The notes: generated from the letters alone by a model not told the origin. Positions 26,455-36,063 are shown, counted from the stretch's first letter. The stretch: 64,000 nucleotides of DNA from CALAED01 sp036555725 (GCA_036555725.1 DATBKU010000038.1:1-64000), one strand, 5' to 3'. Translations and numbers: made by a program.

Positions 26455-27213
26455 TCAGATGGTGAGCGACAGCGTCCGCGTAATCCGTGCCGCCGACGAT
26501 TGCAGACGGTCGGCGGATGCCTCGATTCTAGGCAGTTTCGCGGCCCGGACGGAGACGGCGAGGGCGCCGACCACGCTGCCGGTGGCGTCAGTCACGGGGA
26601 CCGCCGCGCACCCGGTGCCGACGGCGTACTCCTCGCGGTCGAGGGAGAGCCCGGGGGGCTTCTCCAGCCGCCGGAGCAGCTCACGCTGCTCGGTGATCGT
26701 GTTGGGCGTGAGGTCGACCAGCGGATGCCGGGACAGGTATTCGAGCCGGGTCTCGTCGTCGAGCTGGCCCAGCACGCACTTGCCGATCGCCGTGGCGTGG
26801 GCGGCCTCGTCAAAGCCGACCCATAGGTCCACGCGCGGGGTCCGCGGCCCGTCGGCGATGTCGATAATGCGGATCTCGTCGTCGTCGAACAGCCCGAAGT
26901 AGGCCGCCGCGTTGAGCTCGTCGCGCAGCGCGATCAACGTCGGCCGGATCCGTGCGAGCAGCGCCTGGGTGCGGCCCTGGCTGCGCAGCGCCTCGAACCG
27001 GTCGCCGAGGATCCACACGCCGTCGGAGAGCTTGCTGACGTAGCCTTCGTGCGCCAGCGTGCGCAACAGGTGGTAACACGTTGCCAGCGGGAGCCGCGTC
27101 TCGCGCGCGAGTTGTTTGGCGGGTGCGCCGTTGGGATGGGACGCCACCGCCTCCACCAGGTGCAGCGCCCGCTGCACCGAGGAGATTAGGGTCGGTCTGC
27201 GTGTCTCATCCAT
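26455..27213 (-). CDS. IclR family transcriptional regulator
   Basis: This 252-residue IclR regulator has an N-terminal winged HTH at about residues 10-65 (SSVQRALHLVEAVASHPNGAPAKQLARETRLPLATCYHLLRTLAHEGYV). Its GAF-like effector domain contains FDDDEIRIIDIADGPRTPRVDLWVGFDEAAHATAIGKCVLGQL and the typical AVPVTDATGSVVGALAVSVRA. ATG at 27213 (MDETRRPT) is the family-consistent start. No catabolic operon is adjacent, so its target and ligand are unknown. It is divergent from the secreted DUF5666-like gene, whose promoter shares the 150-base gap. Confidence 0.88.
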   Translation of the reverse strand: MDETRRPTLISSVQRALHLVEAVASHPNGAPAKQLARETRLPLATCYHLLRTLAHEGYVSKLSDGVWILGDRFEALRSQGRTQALLARIRPTLIALRDELNAAAYFGLFDDDEIRIIDIADGPRTPRVDLWVGFDEAAHATAIGKCVLGQLDDETRLEYLSRHPLVDLTPNTITEQRELLRRLEKPPGLSLDREEYAVGTGCAAVPVTDATGSVVGALAVSVRAAKLPRIEASADRLQSSAARITRTLSLTI

Positions 27214-27366
27214 CACGCACAGCGAACCCCCGTCCACTGATGGGGTCAAGCCCTTTGACAATACTCGCGTGTTTGGATCGTTCTCACGTGTCGGAGGGGC
27301 CATTCTCAGGGTTCTCTCAGACTGCTGCGGCTGCCGTTCCCAGGGACGGTTGGTTGGCTGTACGAC

Positions 27367-27951
27367 ATGAGCAACAAGATCGTGATCGGAATCTGCAGCG
27401 TCGCCGCCGCGGCCGTGATCGGCGCCGGTGGTTTCCTCGCGGCGTCCTCTTCCTCCGACTCACCTGGGCAGACAAGGGACGACACGCTCACCATGAGCGA
27501 TTCGTCGTTCCTCGACACCGCCGTCGCCGAGGCCGACGCGGACGGCGATGCGGCGGCCCCCGAGCAGACCGCCGCCCCGAACGACCGGCGTCAGCGGCCC
27601 GGCCGGCATCCGCTGCGGGCCCGGCGGTTCTTCCGGGGCCTGCACGGCGAGGCGACCGTACGTACGAAGGAGCAGGGCTTCAAGCAGGTGGCCTGGCAGC
27701 GCGGGCAGGTGACGTCGGTGTCCGGGGGCACCCTCACCGTGCGCAGTGCCGACGGCGTCAGCTGGCAATGGACCACCAACAAAGACACCAAAGTCCGGAA
27801 AAAGGGTGACAAGGCGTCGGTGTCGCAGCTGGCCGCGAACGACTGGGTCTTCGTGATCGGAACGGTCGAAGGATCGACCCGTACGGCACGCGCGGCCGTC
27901 GTGCCCAAGCGCGTCCCGAAGAACGCCCCCGCCCCCACGCCCACCAGCTGA
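27367..27951 (+). CDS. Exported DUF5666-like protein
   Basis: This 194-residue protein has an N-terminal hydrophobic segment IVIGICSVAAAAVIGAGGFLAA (about 5-26), which could be a signal peptide or an anchor. An acidic, disordered stretch to about residue 70 follows. The C-terminal globular part contains VAWQRGQVTSVSGGTLTVRSADGVSWQWTTNKDTKVRKKGDKASVSQLAANDWVFVIGTVE, the pattern of the small beta-barrel DUF5666. Its function is unknown; similar proteins sit next to two-component systems in related actinomycetes. It lies 84 bases before the response regulator and may be part of that regulon. Confidence 0.75.
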   Translation: MSNKIVIGICSVAAAAVIGAGGFLAASSSSDSPGQTRDDTLTMSDSSFLDTAVAEADADGDAAAPEQTAAPNDRRQRPGRHPLRARRFFRGLHGEATVRTKEQGFKQVAWQRGQVTSVSGGTLTVRSADGVSWQWTTNKDTKVRKKGDKASVSQLAANDWVFVIGTVEGSTRTARAAVVPKRVPKNAPAPTPTS

Positions 27952-28035
27952 GTTCCGGCCGTGGCCATCGCTCACCCGCCCCCTCCCCGGGGCGGGTGAG
28001 CTCCTTTCAGCACCCTCCTACGCGATGATGAACCG

Positions 28036-28731
28036 GTGACCGAAGAAGCGCGACGGGTGCTCGTCGTCGACGACGAGCCGAACATCCGCGACCTCGTCGA
28101 GGTCGCGCTGCGCTTCCATGGCTTCGCGCCGGTGGCCGTCGCGACGGGCGAACAGGCGTTGCGGCACGTCAAGGCCGAACGCCCCGACCTGATCGTGCTC
28201 GACGTGATGCTGCCGGACGTCGATGGCTTCGAGGTCTGCCGGCGGCTGCGGGCCGACGGGCACGACGTACCGGTGATCTTTCTGACCGCGCGGGACACCC
28301 CGTCCGACACGGTGACCGGGCTCACCCTGGGCGGCGACGACTACGTCACGAAGCCGTTCTCGATCGACGCGCTGGTCGCCCGGGTGCGCGCGGTGCTGCG
28401 CCGGGCGGCGCCGGCCGACGACGAAGCCGACAAGGTGCTCCGGATCGCCGACCTGGAGCTGGACGAGACGCGCTGGACGGTGCGGCGCGGCGACACGGAC
28501 GTCGAGCTGTCCCCCACCGAGTTCCGGCTGCTCGCCCACCTCATGCGGAACGCCGGGCGGGTGCTGTCGCGCGAGCAGCTGCTGGAGAACGTCTGGGGCT
28601 GGGCGCACTCGGGGAACTCGCAGGTCGTCGAGACGTACATCAGCTATCTGCGGCGCAAGCTGGACCCGCTCGGCCCGCCGCTCATCCACACGCAGCGCGG
28701 CGTCGGCTACACGTTGCGGCCGCCATCGTGA
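28036..28731 (+). CDS. OmpR/PhoB-type response regulator
   Basis: This 231-residue response regulator has a receiver domain with VLVVDDEP (acidic pocket), phospho-acceptor Asp in LIVLDVMLPDVDGFEVC near 56, FLTARD and the YVTKPFS lysine. The C-terminal winged-helix DNA-binding domain includes ELSPTEFRLLAHLMRNAGRVLSREQLLENVWG and VETYISYLRRKLD. GTG at 28036 is the start. The partner sensor kinase begins about 100 bases downstream, separated by two copies of a dispersed repeat, the first overlapping the stop codon. The stimulus is unknown. Confidence 0.92.
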   Translation: MTEEARRVLVVDDEPNIRDLVEVALRFHGFAPVAVATGEQALRHVKAERPDLIVLDVMLPDVDGFEVCRRLRADGHDVPVIFLTARDTPSDTVTGLTLGGDDYVTKPFSIDALVARVRAVLRRAAPADDEADKVLRIADLELDETRWTVRRGDTDVELSPTEFRLLAHLMRNAGRVLSREQLLENVWGWAHSGNSQVVETYISYLRRKLDPLGPPLIHTQRGVGYTLRPPS

Positions 28732-28762
28732 GCGAAGGGACGAGCCGCCAGGCGAGGAGCGG
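28728..28762 (+). repeat. Dispersed GC-rich repeat, copy 2
   Basis: This copy starts at the GTGA that includes the response-regulator stop and carries ACGAGCCGCCAGGCGAGGAG. It matches copy 1 at 17586 apart from one substitution in the core plus variable positions. In copy 1 the element supplies a ribosome-binding site; here no gene starts directly after it. Confidence 0.7.
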
Positions 28763-28799
28763 CGCGAACAATTCAGGACAGCGACTTTTGTCACGCCCC

Positions 28800-28823
28800 G
28801 ACGAGCCGCCAGGCGAGGAGGGA
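28800..28823 (+). repeat. Dispersed GC-rich repeat, copy 3 (partial)
   Basis: The core ACGAGCCGCCAGGCGAGGAG repeats again, followed by GGA and a 5-base gap to the GTG start of the sensor kinase at 28829. It therefore acts as the kinase gene's ribosome-binding site. The GTGAGCGAA head seen in copies 1 and 2 is absent. Confidence 0.7.
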
Positions 28824-28828
28824 TCGGC

Positions 28829-30202
28829 GTGACACTCAACGTGCGGCTGATGGCCGGGCTGCTTGCCGTCACCGGGCTCGGCCTTCTCGTGATGGGCCTG
28901 GTCAGCGCGCTGGTGCTGCACGCGTACCTGATCCACCGGGTAGACGCCCAGCTGCGCGCCGCCCGCGACCGGGCGGCCGTCCGGCTGCTCCAGCCGGGCC
29001 TGCCGACCCAGGGGGTGGCGCCGGCGCAGTTCGTCGTCGTCACCGTCACCTCCGACGGACGGATCCGTACGCCGGGCGGCGACGACCCCGACCCATCCGA
29101 GGCGATCGCGCGGATCCAGGGCCTCGGCGGGCCCGAGCTGCGGTCGCGGGCGAACGCCGGCCAGCCGTTCGCGCTCGGCGACCTGCGGGCCATCGCCCGT
29201 CCCGGCGTACGCGGCAACGTCGTGGTCGTCGCCACCCCGCTGGCCGAGATCAACGGAGCCGTACGCCGGCTGGTCGCCGCCGAGCTGGTGACCGGCGGCG
29301 TGCTGATCGGCCTGCTGACGCTGATCGGGCGCGGGCTGATCGGCCGCGGCCTGGCCCCGCTCGACCGGATGGCCTCCACCGCGCATGCCATCGCCACCGG
29401 CGGCGATCTGCGGGCCCGGATGCCCGGGGGCGAGTCCCGGACGGAGGTCGGGCGGCTCGCCTCGGCGATCAACGTGATGCTCGACCGGATCGCCGAGGCG
29501 TTCGTCGCGCGCGGCCGCTCCGAGGCGCGGGTACGGGAGTTCGCCGCCGATGCCTCGCACGAGCTGCGTACCCCGCTGACCACGATCAAGGGCTATGCGG
29601 AGCTGTATCGGCAGGGCGCGCTGGACGACCTGCCCGACGCGATGCGCCGGATCGAGGAGGAGGCCGGCCGGATGAGCCTGCTCGTCGGCGACCTGCTGGA
29701 GCTGGCCCGGCTGGACCGTGGCTCGTCGCTGGAACTGGGCCCGGTCGATCTCACCGAGCTGGCCAAGGACGCCGTGGCCGATATCTCCGTGGTCGCGCCC
29801 GGCCGGACGTTCACGCTCGACGCCCCCGAAACGCTGCCCGCCACCGCCGACGAGGCCCGGATCCGGCAAGTGCTGGCCAACCTGCTCACCAACGTGACCG
29901 CGCACGCCAAGGGCGGCGCGGTCGTACGGGCGGGCCGCACGCCGGACGGGGTCTTCCTGGAAGTCGTGGACGAGGGCCCGGGAATGGCCGACGCCGACGC
30001 CGCCCGCGCCTTCGATCGCTTCCACCGGGTCGGCCGCAACTCCCGGGGCGGCTCCGGCCTCGGCCTGTCCATCGTCGCGGCCATCTCCGCCGCGCACGGC
30101 GGGCGCGCCACCCTCACCTCGGCCCCCACGTCCGGGACCACCGTACGGGTCGAACTCCCGCAGCGCCCCCTGCGTACGGACTCTACGCACGGGTACGACT
30201 GA
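28829..30202 (+). CDS. Sensor histidine kinase
   Basis: This 457-residue membrane kinase partners the upstream regulator. TM1 lies near residues 6-32 (GLLAVTGLGLLVMGLVSALVLHAYLI). A periplasmic loop of about 110 residues follows, then TM2 near 150-170 and HAMP near 173-225. The H-box is ASHELRTPLTTIKGYAELYRQG near 248, the N-box VLANLLTNVTAHAKGG near 350, and the G-boxes are DEGPGMADADAARAFDRFHR and GGSGLGLSIVAAI. All catalytic motifs look intact. GTG at 28829 is preceded by GAGGAGGGA from the dispersed repeat. Confidence 0.92.
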   Translation: MTLNVRLMAGLLAVTGLGLLVMGLVSALVLHAYLIHRVDAQLRAARDRAAVRLLQPGLPTQGVAPAQFVVVTVTSDGRIRTPGGDDPDPSEAIARIQGLGGPELRSRANAGQPFALGDLRAIARPGVRGNVVVVATPLAEINGAVRRLVAAELVTGGVLIGLLTLIGRGLIGRGLAPLDRMASTAHAIATGGDLRARMPGGESRTEVGRLASAINVMLDRIAEAFVARGRSEARVREFAADASHELRTPLTTIKGYAELYRQGALDDLPDAMRRIEEEAGRMSLLVGDLLELARLDRGSSLELGPVDLTELAKDAVADISVVAPGRTFTLDAPETLPATADEARIRQVLANLLTNVTAHAKGGAVVRAGRTPDGVFLEVVDEGPGMADADAARAFDRFHRVGRNSRGGSGLGLSIVAAISAAHGGRATLTSAPTSGTTVRVELPQRPLRTDSTHGYD

Positions 30203-30245
30203 GGAGTAACTTCAGCAGGAAAGCGTCGTACACGAGGAGCCGCTC

Positions 30246-32147
30246 ATGAGCGAGCACGTCGACGAACGGACCGCTCGCAAGGTCGCCGAGGAGGCACGCG
30301 AGACGGAGTGGCGGCTGCCCAGCTTCGGCAAGCAGCTGTTCTTGGGGGACTTCCGGCTCGACCTCATCCACCCGCACCCGCGCCTGGCGGGAGCGTCGAG
30401 CGAGAAGGGCGAGGCGTTCCTGACGCGGCTCCGGGAGTTCTGCGAGTCCAAGGTCGACTCGCTCCTCATCGAACGGGAGTCACGCATCCCGGACGAGGTG
30501 ATCAAGGGCCTCAAGGAGCTCGGCGCGTTCGGTATGAAGATCCCCGAGGAGTACGGCGGGCTGGGCCTGAGCCAGGTCTACTACAACCGGGCGCTGATGA
30601 TCGCCGGGTCGGCCAACCCCTCACTCGGGGCCATGCTGTCCGCGCACCAGTCGATCGGGGTGCCGCAGCCGATCAAGCTCTTCGGCACCGACGAGCAGAA
30701 ACGTACGTACCTGCCGCGCTGCGTCAACGAGATCAGCGCGTTCCTGCTCACCGAGCCCGACGTCGGGTCCGACCCGGCGCGGCTGAGCACGTCTGCCGTT
30801 CCGGACGGGGACTCGTACGTGCTCAACGGCGTCAAGCTGTGGACCACCAACGGCGTGGTCGCCGACCTGCTGGTCGTCATGGCCCGGGTGCCGAAGTCCG
30901 AGGGGCACCGGGGCGGGATCTCGGCGTTCGTCGTCGAGGGCACCGCCGACGGGATCACGGTGGAGAACCGCAACGCCTTCATGGGGCTGCGCGGCATCGA
31001 GAACGGCCTCACCCGGTTCCACGACGTGCGGGTCCCGGCGGGCAACCTGATCGGCCGCGAGGGTCAGGGGCTGAAGATCGCGCTGACCACGCTGAACACG
31101 GGCCGGCTCTCGCTGCCGGCGACGTGCGCCGCCGCGGGCAAGTGGGCCACCAAGATTGCCCGCGAGTGGTCGCGGGAGCGGGTGCAGTGGGGCCGCCCGG
31201 TGGGCGAGCACGAGGCGGTCAGCAAGAAGGTCGCCTTCATCACCGCCACGTCGTATGCCCTGGAGGCGATGCTCGACCTGTCCAGCCAGCTGGCCGACGA
31301 CGAGCGCAACGACATCAGGATCGAGGCGGCGCTGGCCAAGCTGTACGCCTCCGAGATGGCCTGCCAGATCGCCGATGAGCTCGTCCAGCTGCGCGGCGGA
31401 CGGGGCTACGAGACCGCCGAGTCGCTGGCGGCCCGTGGCGAGCGCGGGGTGCCGGTCGAGCAGGCCTACCGCGACCTGCGCATCAACCGGATCTTCGAGG
31501 GCTCGACCGAGATCATGCACCTGCTGATCGCGCGCGAGGCCGTCGACGCGCACCTGTCCGTGGCGGGCGACATCATCGACCCCGAGGCCACCGCCCAGAC
31601 CAAGGCGCGGGCCGCCGCGCGGGCCGGCGGGTTCTACGCCAAGTGGCTGCCCACCCTCGTCGTCGGCACCGGCCAGCGCCCGGGCGCGTACGGCGACTTC
31701 GGTCCCCTCGCCGGGCACGTACGGTACGTCGAGCGGGCGTCGCGCAAGCTGGCCCGGTCGGTGTTCTACGCCGCCGGTCGCTGGCAGGGGAAGCTGGAGC
31801 GCAAGCAGGGCTTCCTCGGCCGGATGGTCGACATCGGCGCCGAGCTGTTCGCGATGAGCGCGGTCTGCGTGCGGGCGCACATGGACGCCGAGGGCGAGCG
31901 CGGAAGGTCGGCTACCGAGCTGGCCGACGCGTTCTGCCGGCAGGCGAGAGTACGGGTCGACGAGCTGTTCGACCGGCTGTGGCGCAACACCGACGCGCTC
32001 GACGCACGCCTGGCCAGGAAGGTCATGGCCGGGGACTACACCTGGCTGGAGGACGGCGTGCTCGACCCGTCGATCCCCGGCCCGTGGATAGCCGCCGCCG
32101 AGCCGGGCCCGTCCGAGCGCGAGAACGTGCACCGCACTATCGGCTGA
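30246..32147 (+). CDS. Acyl-CoA dehydrogenase, long FadE type
   Basis: This 633-residue flavoprotein is expected to perform the first dehydrogenation of beta-oxidation. The N-terminal helical domain includes GLKELGAFGMKIPEEYGGLGLSQVYYN. The FAD/substrate loop is ISAFLLTEPDVGSDPARLSTSA, followed by LNGVKLWTTNGVVADLLVVMAR. The catalytic glutamate lies in RINRIFEGSTEIMHLLIARE, with RGGRGYETAESLA before it. An extra C-terminal helical region of about 180 residues is typical of longer actinobacterial FadE proteins. GAGGAG precedes the ATG. Its 3' end overlaps the convergent hydrolase gene by 11 bases. Thiolase and enoyl-CoA hydratase genes lie nearby on the other strand. Confidence 0.9.
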   Translation: MSEHVDERTARKVAEEARETEWRLPSFGKQLFLGDFRLDLIHPHPRLAGASSEKGEAFLTRLREFCESKVDSLLIERESRIPDEVIKGLKELGAFGMKIPEEYGGLGLSQVYYNRALMIAGSANPSLGAMLSAHQSIGVPQPIKLFGTDEQKRTYLPRCVNEISAFLLTEPDVGSDPARLSTSAVPDGDSYVLNGVKLWTTNGVVADLLVVMARVPKSEGHRGGISAFVVEGTADGITVENRNAFMGLRGIENGLTRFHDVRVPAGNLIGREGQGLKIALTTLNTGRLSLPATCAAAGKWATKIAREWSRERVQWGRPVGEHEAVSKKVAFITATSYALEAMLDLSSQLADDERNDIRIEAALAKLYASEMACQIADELVQLRGGRGYETAESLAARGERGVPVEQAYRDLRINRIFEGSTEIMHLLIAREAVDAHLSVAGDIIDPEATAQTKARAAARAGGFYAKWLPTLVVGTGQRPGAYGDFGPLAGHVRYVERASRKLARSVFYAAGRWQGKLERKQGFLGRMVDIGAELFAMSAVCVRAHMDAEGERGRSATELADAFCRQARVRVDELFDRLWRNTDALDARLARKVMAGDYTWLEDGVLDPSIPGPWIAAAEPGPSERENVHRTIG

Positions 32148-32964
32148 GGATCCCCTCCAGCGCGGCGAGGACCTCCTGGGGACGCTCCTCGGGGAGGAAG
32201 TGGCCGCATTCCTCGATGACCGCGCCGGAGACGTTCTCGGCGTAGTCCGCCCAGATCTTCACCGGGTCGAGCCGCTGCAGGAAGCTGTGCTCGCCCCACA
32301 GCAGGTGGACGGGCATGGTGAGGCGGCGGCCGAAGTCGGCGTCGTCGTGTTCGGCATCGTCGGGGAAGGACGCCCGGTAGTCGGCTAGCCCGCCGCGCAT
32401 CGCCCCCGGCGCCTGGAACGCCCGTACGTACTCGGCGATGTCCTCCTCCGGCAACGGCACGTACGACCAATGCTCGATGGCGTTCCGCACGTACGTCGCC
32501 GGGTCGATCAGCTCGGGCAGGTCGGGCTGCAGGTGGAACAGCCAGTGCCACGTGCGCCGGGCGAGGTCGGCGTCCATCCGGAGCCACATCTCGCGGGTCG
32601 GGATGATGTCGAGCAGGACGAGGCGGTCGATGTCCTGCGGATGGTCGAGCGCCCAGCGGTGGGCCACCCGGGCGCCCCGGTCGTGCCCGATCACGGTCGC
32701 CGACTCGAACCCGAGAGCCCGGATCAGCTCGTGCAGGTCCGCTGCCATGGTGCGCTTGTCGTAGCCCGTCACCGGCTTCTGGCTGCGGCCGTATCCCCGC
32801 AGGTCGGGGGCGACGACCGTGGACGACACGCTCAACGGCCCGATGAGGTGACGCCAGCAGTGGCCGGTCTGCGGAAAGCCGTGCAGCAGCACGACGAGCG
32901 GGCCCGCCCCGGCGCGTCGGTAATACATCCGGAGCCCGTTGACCCTCGCGACACTCGTCTCCAT
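32137..32964 (-). CDS. Alpha/beta hydrolase, epoxide hydrolase / dehalogenase-like
   Basis: This 275-residue alpha/beta hydrolase has the oxyanion motif LLHGFPQTGHCWRHL near 26 and a nucleophile elbow GHDRGARVAHRWALDHP near 97, with Asp as nucleophile. It also has WGEHSFLQRLDPVKIWADYA and the catalytic His in ECGHFLPEERPQEV near 252. The Asp nucleophile and HDRG pattern place it with epoxide hydrolases and haloacetate dehalogenases rather than esterases; which of the two cannot be decided. It has no export signal. The MazEF-type gene pair is divergent from it. Confidence 0.85.
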   Translation of the reverse strand: METSVARVNGLRMYYRRAGAGPLVVLLHGFPQTGHCWRHLIGPLSVSSTVVAPDLRGYGRSQKPVTGYDKRTMAADLHELIRALGFESATVIGHDRGARVAHRWALDHPQDIDRLVLLDIIPTREMWLRMDADLARRTWHWLFHLQPDLPELIDPATYVRNAIEHWSYVPLPEEDIAEYVRAFQAPGAMRGGLADYRASFPDDAEHDDADFGRRLTMPVHLLWGEHSFLQRLDPVKIWADYAENVSGAVIEECGHFLPEERPQEVLAALEGILSR

Positions 32965-33061
32965 CGTCCTAACCTCCTCAGTCGGTTAGACATAACCATG
33001 CGGGTGTGCGCCGCACTACACCCGCCGTCGCGACGGTGAGTGATCGAATATGTCATATGTG

Positions 33062-33098
33062 TTGCGGCCGCATCGTGATGTGATGCAAAATATGATGC
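33062..33098 (+). promoter_or_regulatory. Candidate promoter for leaderless toxin-antitoxin mRNA
   Basis: TTGCGG (33062-33067) and CAAAAT (33086-33091), 18 bases apart, place a start site near the antitoxin ATG at 33099. No Shine-Dalgarno sequence precedes that ATG, and an in-frame stop lies just upstream. ATGCA at 33083-33087 and TGCAT at 33096-33100 form an inverted repeat over the same bases, a likely autoregulation site. This is inferred from pattern alone. Confidence 0.35.
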
Positions 33099-33428
33099 AT
33101 GAAGCGCACCACGATCAGCCTCACCGATGAGCAGCAGCGGGTGATCGGGGAGCTGATGCGCGAGCAAGGCGAGAGCCCGCTCGAGGCCGCCCTGGCCGAG
33201 GTGGTCGAACGCCTCGATCTCCCAGAGCGCCCTCGAACAGAATCAGGAGTCGTACGCATGCTGATCGACTTCGGCATCCACCAGGTCAACGAGGTCAGCC
33301 TGGAGATCGGCTACAACCACATGGCCGAGTGGTACAACAACGACCCCGAACGCATAGCCATCGACGAAGTGCTGGACCGCGAGTACGCCGAGCGGGTGGC
33401 ACGCGAGGAGCAGGCGGCGAACAAGTGA
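33099..33428 (+). CDS. Antitoxin of a MazEF/PemIK-type system
   Basis: This 109-residue protein begins MKRTTISLTDEQQRVIGELM, a ribbon-helix-helix-type N-terminus for DNA binding. An acidic C-terminal tail of the kind that wraps a toxin follows (MAEWYNNDPERIAIDEVLDREYAERVAREEQ). Its stop overlaps the toxin GTG by 4 bases, giving coupled translation, the classical TA arrangement. It lies next to fatty-acid genes in ordinary chromosome, so this is a chromosomal TA pair rather than part of an obvious mobile element. Confidence 0.82.
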   Translation: MKRTTISLTDEQQRVIGELMREQGESPLEAALAEVVERLDLPERPRTESGVVRMLIDFGIHQVNEVSLEIGYNHMAEWYNNDPERIAIDEVLDREYAERVAREEQAANK

Positions 33429-33748
33429 CGTCCCCGCTCCGCGGCAAGGTATACCACGTCGACCTGGGCGAGCCGGTCGGCCGCAAGCCGTTCGTGGTGG
33501 TCAGCAACAACATCCGTAACAGCAAGCTGGACACAGTCCTGGCCGTCCGGATCACAACGACCAATAAGCCTGCACACGTCCCGAGCATCGTGCCGCTGAG
33601 CACCGCCGATCGGCTGTCCGGCTACGCCGTATGCGACGAGGTCAGACTGGTTCAGCGGGTCAAGCTCACGGACGCCGGGACCGCGCTCAGCCCGCGGACG
33701 ATGCGAGCCATCGGCGACGGCCTGCGGATCGCGCTCGGGCTGCGATAA
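33425..33748 (+). CDS. MazF/PemK-type endoribonuclease toxin
   Basis: This 107-residue toxin has the MazF fold signature: RGKVYHVDLGEPVGRKPFVVVSNNIRN near 6-32, TVLAVRITTTNK, VPSIVPLSTADRLSGYAVCDEVRLVQR near 57-84, and a C-terminal helix MRAIGDGLRIAL. Such proteins cleave mRNA at short specific sites when the antitoxin is degraded. GTG at 33425 overlaps the antitoxin stop. Length and motifs look intact. The cleavage specificity cannot be read from sequence. Confidence 0.86.
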   Translation: MTSPLRGKVYHVDLGEPVGRKPFVVVSNNIRNSKLDTVLAVRITTTNKPAHVPSIVPLSTADRLSGYAVCDEVRLVQRVKLTDAGTALSPRTMRAIGDGLRIALGLR

Positions 33749-33761
33749 CCGGTTGTGCGGG

Positions 33762-34553
33762 TCAGCGGCCGGTGAAGCGGGGCGTCCGCTTGTCCAGAAA
33801 GGCCGCGATGCCCTCGGCGGCGTCATCGGTGCCGCTCAGCTCGACGAGCCGTTCCAGCAGGTGGGCGACCTGATCGTCGAGGGGAAGCCCGTCGATGGCG
33901 AAGAACGCGTCCCGGCCCATGCGCAGGCCGATCGGGCTCTTCGCGGCGATGATCCGTGCCAGCTCGTCGACCCGGGCGTCCAGCCGGTCGCGCGGGACGG
34001 CCTCGGTGACCAGGCCCAGCTCGACGCTCTCGCGAGCGCTCACGGTCTGGCCCGTGTAGTAGAGCTTGAAGGCCTGCTTGGGCGGCACGTTCCGGTTGAT
34101 GATCGCCATGATCATCATGGGCCACAGGCCGACGTTGACCTCCGGCGTACCGAGCTTGACGTCGTCGGCGGCGATCACGAGGTCGCACGAGACGGCGAGC
34201 CCGAGGCCGCCGGCGACCGCGTGCCCGGCCAGCCGCGCGATGATCGGCTTGCCAAGCCGCGGGAAGGCGGTGAAGAGCCGGTACGGCCCGCTGTCCCGGA
34301 TCTCGGCGCCCACGGCCGGGCCGCCCTGCCGGGCGAGGCCGCCGAGGTCGGCGCCGGCGCAGAACGCCTTGTCGCCGGCGCCGGTGAGGACGATTACCCG
34401 TACATCATCGTCGGCCTTGGCGTGGTCGAAGGCGGCCAGCAGCTCATCGGTCATCTGCTCGTTGAGCGCGTTACGCGTCTCGGGCCGGTTCAGGGTGATC
34501 CGCGCGACGTGGTCCGCGACTTCGTAGGTGACCGCCTCGTCCATGGCGCCCAT
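33762..34553 (-). CDS. Enoyl-CoA hydratase/isomerase family protein
   Basis: This 263-residue crotonase-fold protein contains VARITLNRPETRNALNEQMTDELLAAF near 16-42. The oxyanion-hole motif is FCAGADLGGL near 65 and the second is LAGHAVAGGLGLAVSCDLVIAADDVKLGTPEVNVGLWP near 108-145. One acidic catalytic residue is visible in PEVNVG; the position of the usual second glutamate in the preceding helix is less clear. Its location after thiolase on the same strand fits acyl-CoA breakdown. Either Met at 34553 or 34544 could start it; AGGTGAAG favours the first. Confidence 0.87.
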   Translation of the reverse strand: MGAMDEAVTYEVADHVARITLNRPETRNALNEQMTDELLAAFDHAKADDDVRVIVLTGAGDKAFCAGADLGGLARQGGPAVGAEIRDSGPYRLFTAFPRLGKPIIARLAGHAVAGGLGLAVSCDLVIAADDVKLGTPEVNVGLWPMMIMAIINRNVPPKQAFKLYYTGQTVSARESVELGLVTEAVPRDRLDARVDELARIIAAKSPIGLRMGRDAFFAIDGLPLDDQVAHLLERLVELSGTDDAAEGIAAFLDKRTPRFTGR

Positions 34554-34569
34554 TCTTCACCTGACACAC

Positions 34570-34605
34570 GACCGCATGATCATGACAGCCGTTGATCATG
34601 CGGTC
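34570..34605 (-). terminator. 13-bp hairpin between thiolase and enoyl-CoA hydratase
   Basis: GACCGCATGATCA at 34570-34582 pairs perfectly with TGATCATGCGGTC at 34593-34605 around a 10-base loop. It lies 12 bases after the thiolase stop on the minus strand. It has no T-run. It probably terminates or attenuates read-through into the hydratase gene. Confidence 0.5.
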
Positions 34606-34616
34606 GGGGGTTGCGG

Positions 34617-35762
<1,146 letters not shown>

Positions 35763-35873
35763 GACGCCTCCAAGTATGTCTAGGTTCCGTCCCAGAAACC
35801 GAGCGGGATTCGGTTAGTACGAGACTACCCCGATGGCGTCACAGAGCCATGTGTGAGGTCCCACACCTGCTCG

Positions 35874-36052
35874 TCACAGCCGGCTGATCTGGACGGTATC
35901 GGACTCGCCACTGCGGGACAGGACGGTGATCCGCGCGCCCGTGCGGTGTAGGTCTGTCCAGGGCCGAACGTCGCGACGTCGAGGTCCGTACAGGGTGCCG
36001 TCGCCCCGCCGCCGGGCGTCGCGTCGACGACTTGGACCGGGCCGGCGCTCAC
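35874..36052 (-). pseudogene. Frameshifted C-terminal remnant of a secreted protein (tentative)
   Basis: Downstream of the GH27 gene on the same strand, one frame reads VSAGPVQVVDATPGGGATAP and onward to FGPGQTYT. A different frame then gives TGARITVLSRSGESDTVQIS, RL and a stop at 35874. Joined, they resemble the beta-strand end of an extracellular domain. A single frameshift near 35950 would separate them. The source family is unknown, and the fragment may be chance. Nothing else is evident between 35763 and 36063. Confidence 0.35.
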
Positions 36053-36063
36053 GAGAGACCTCG

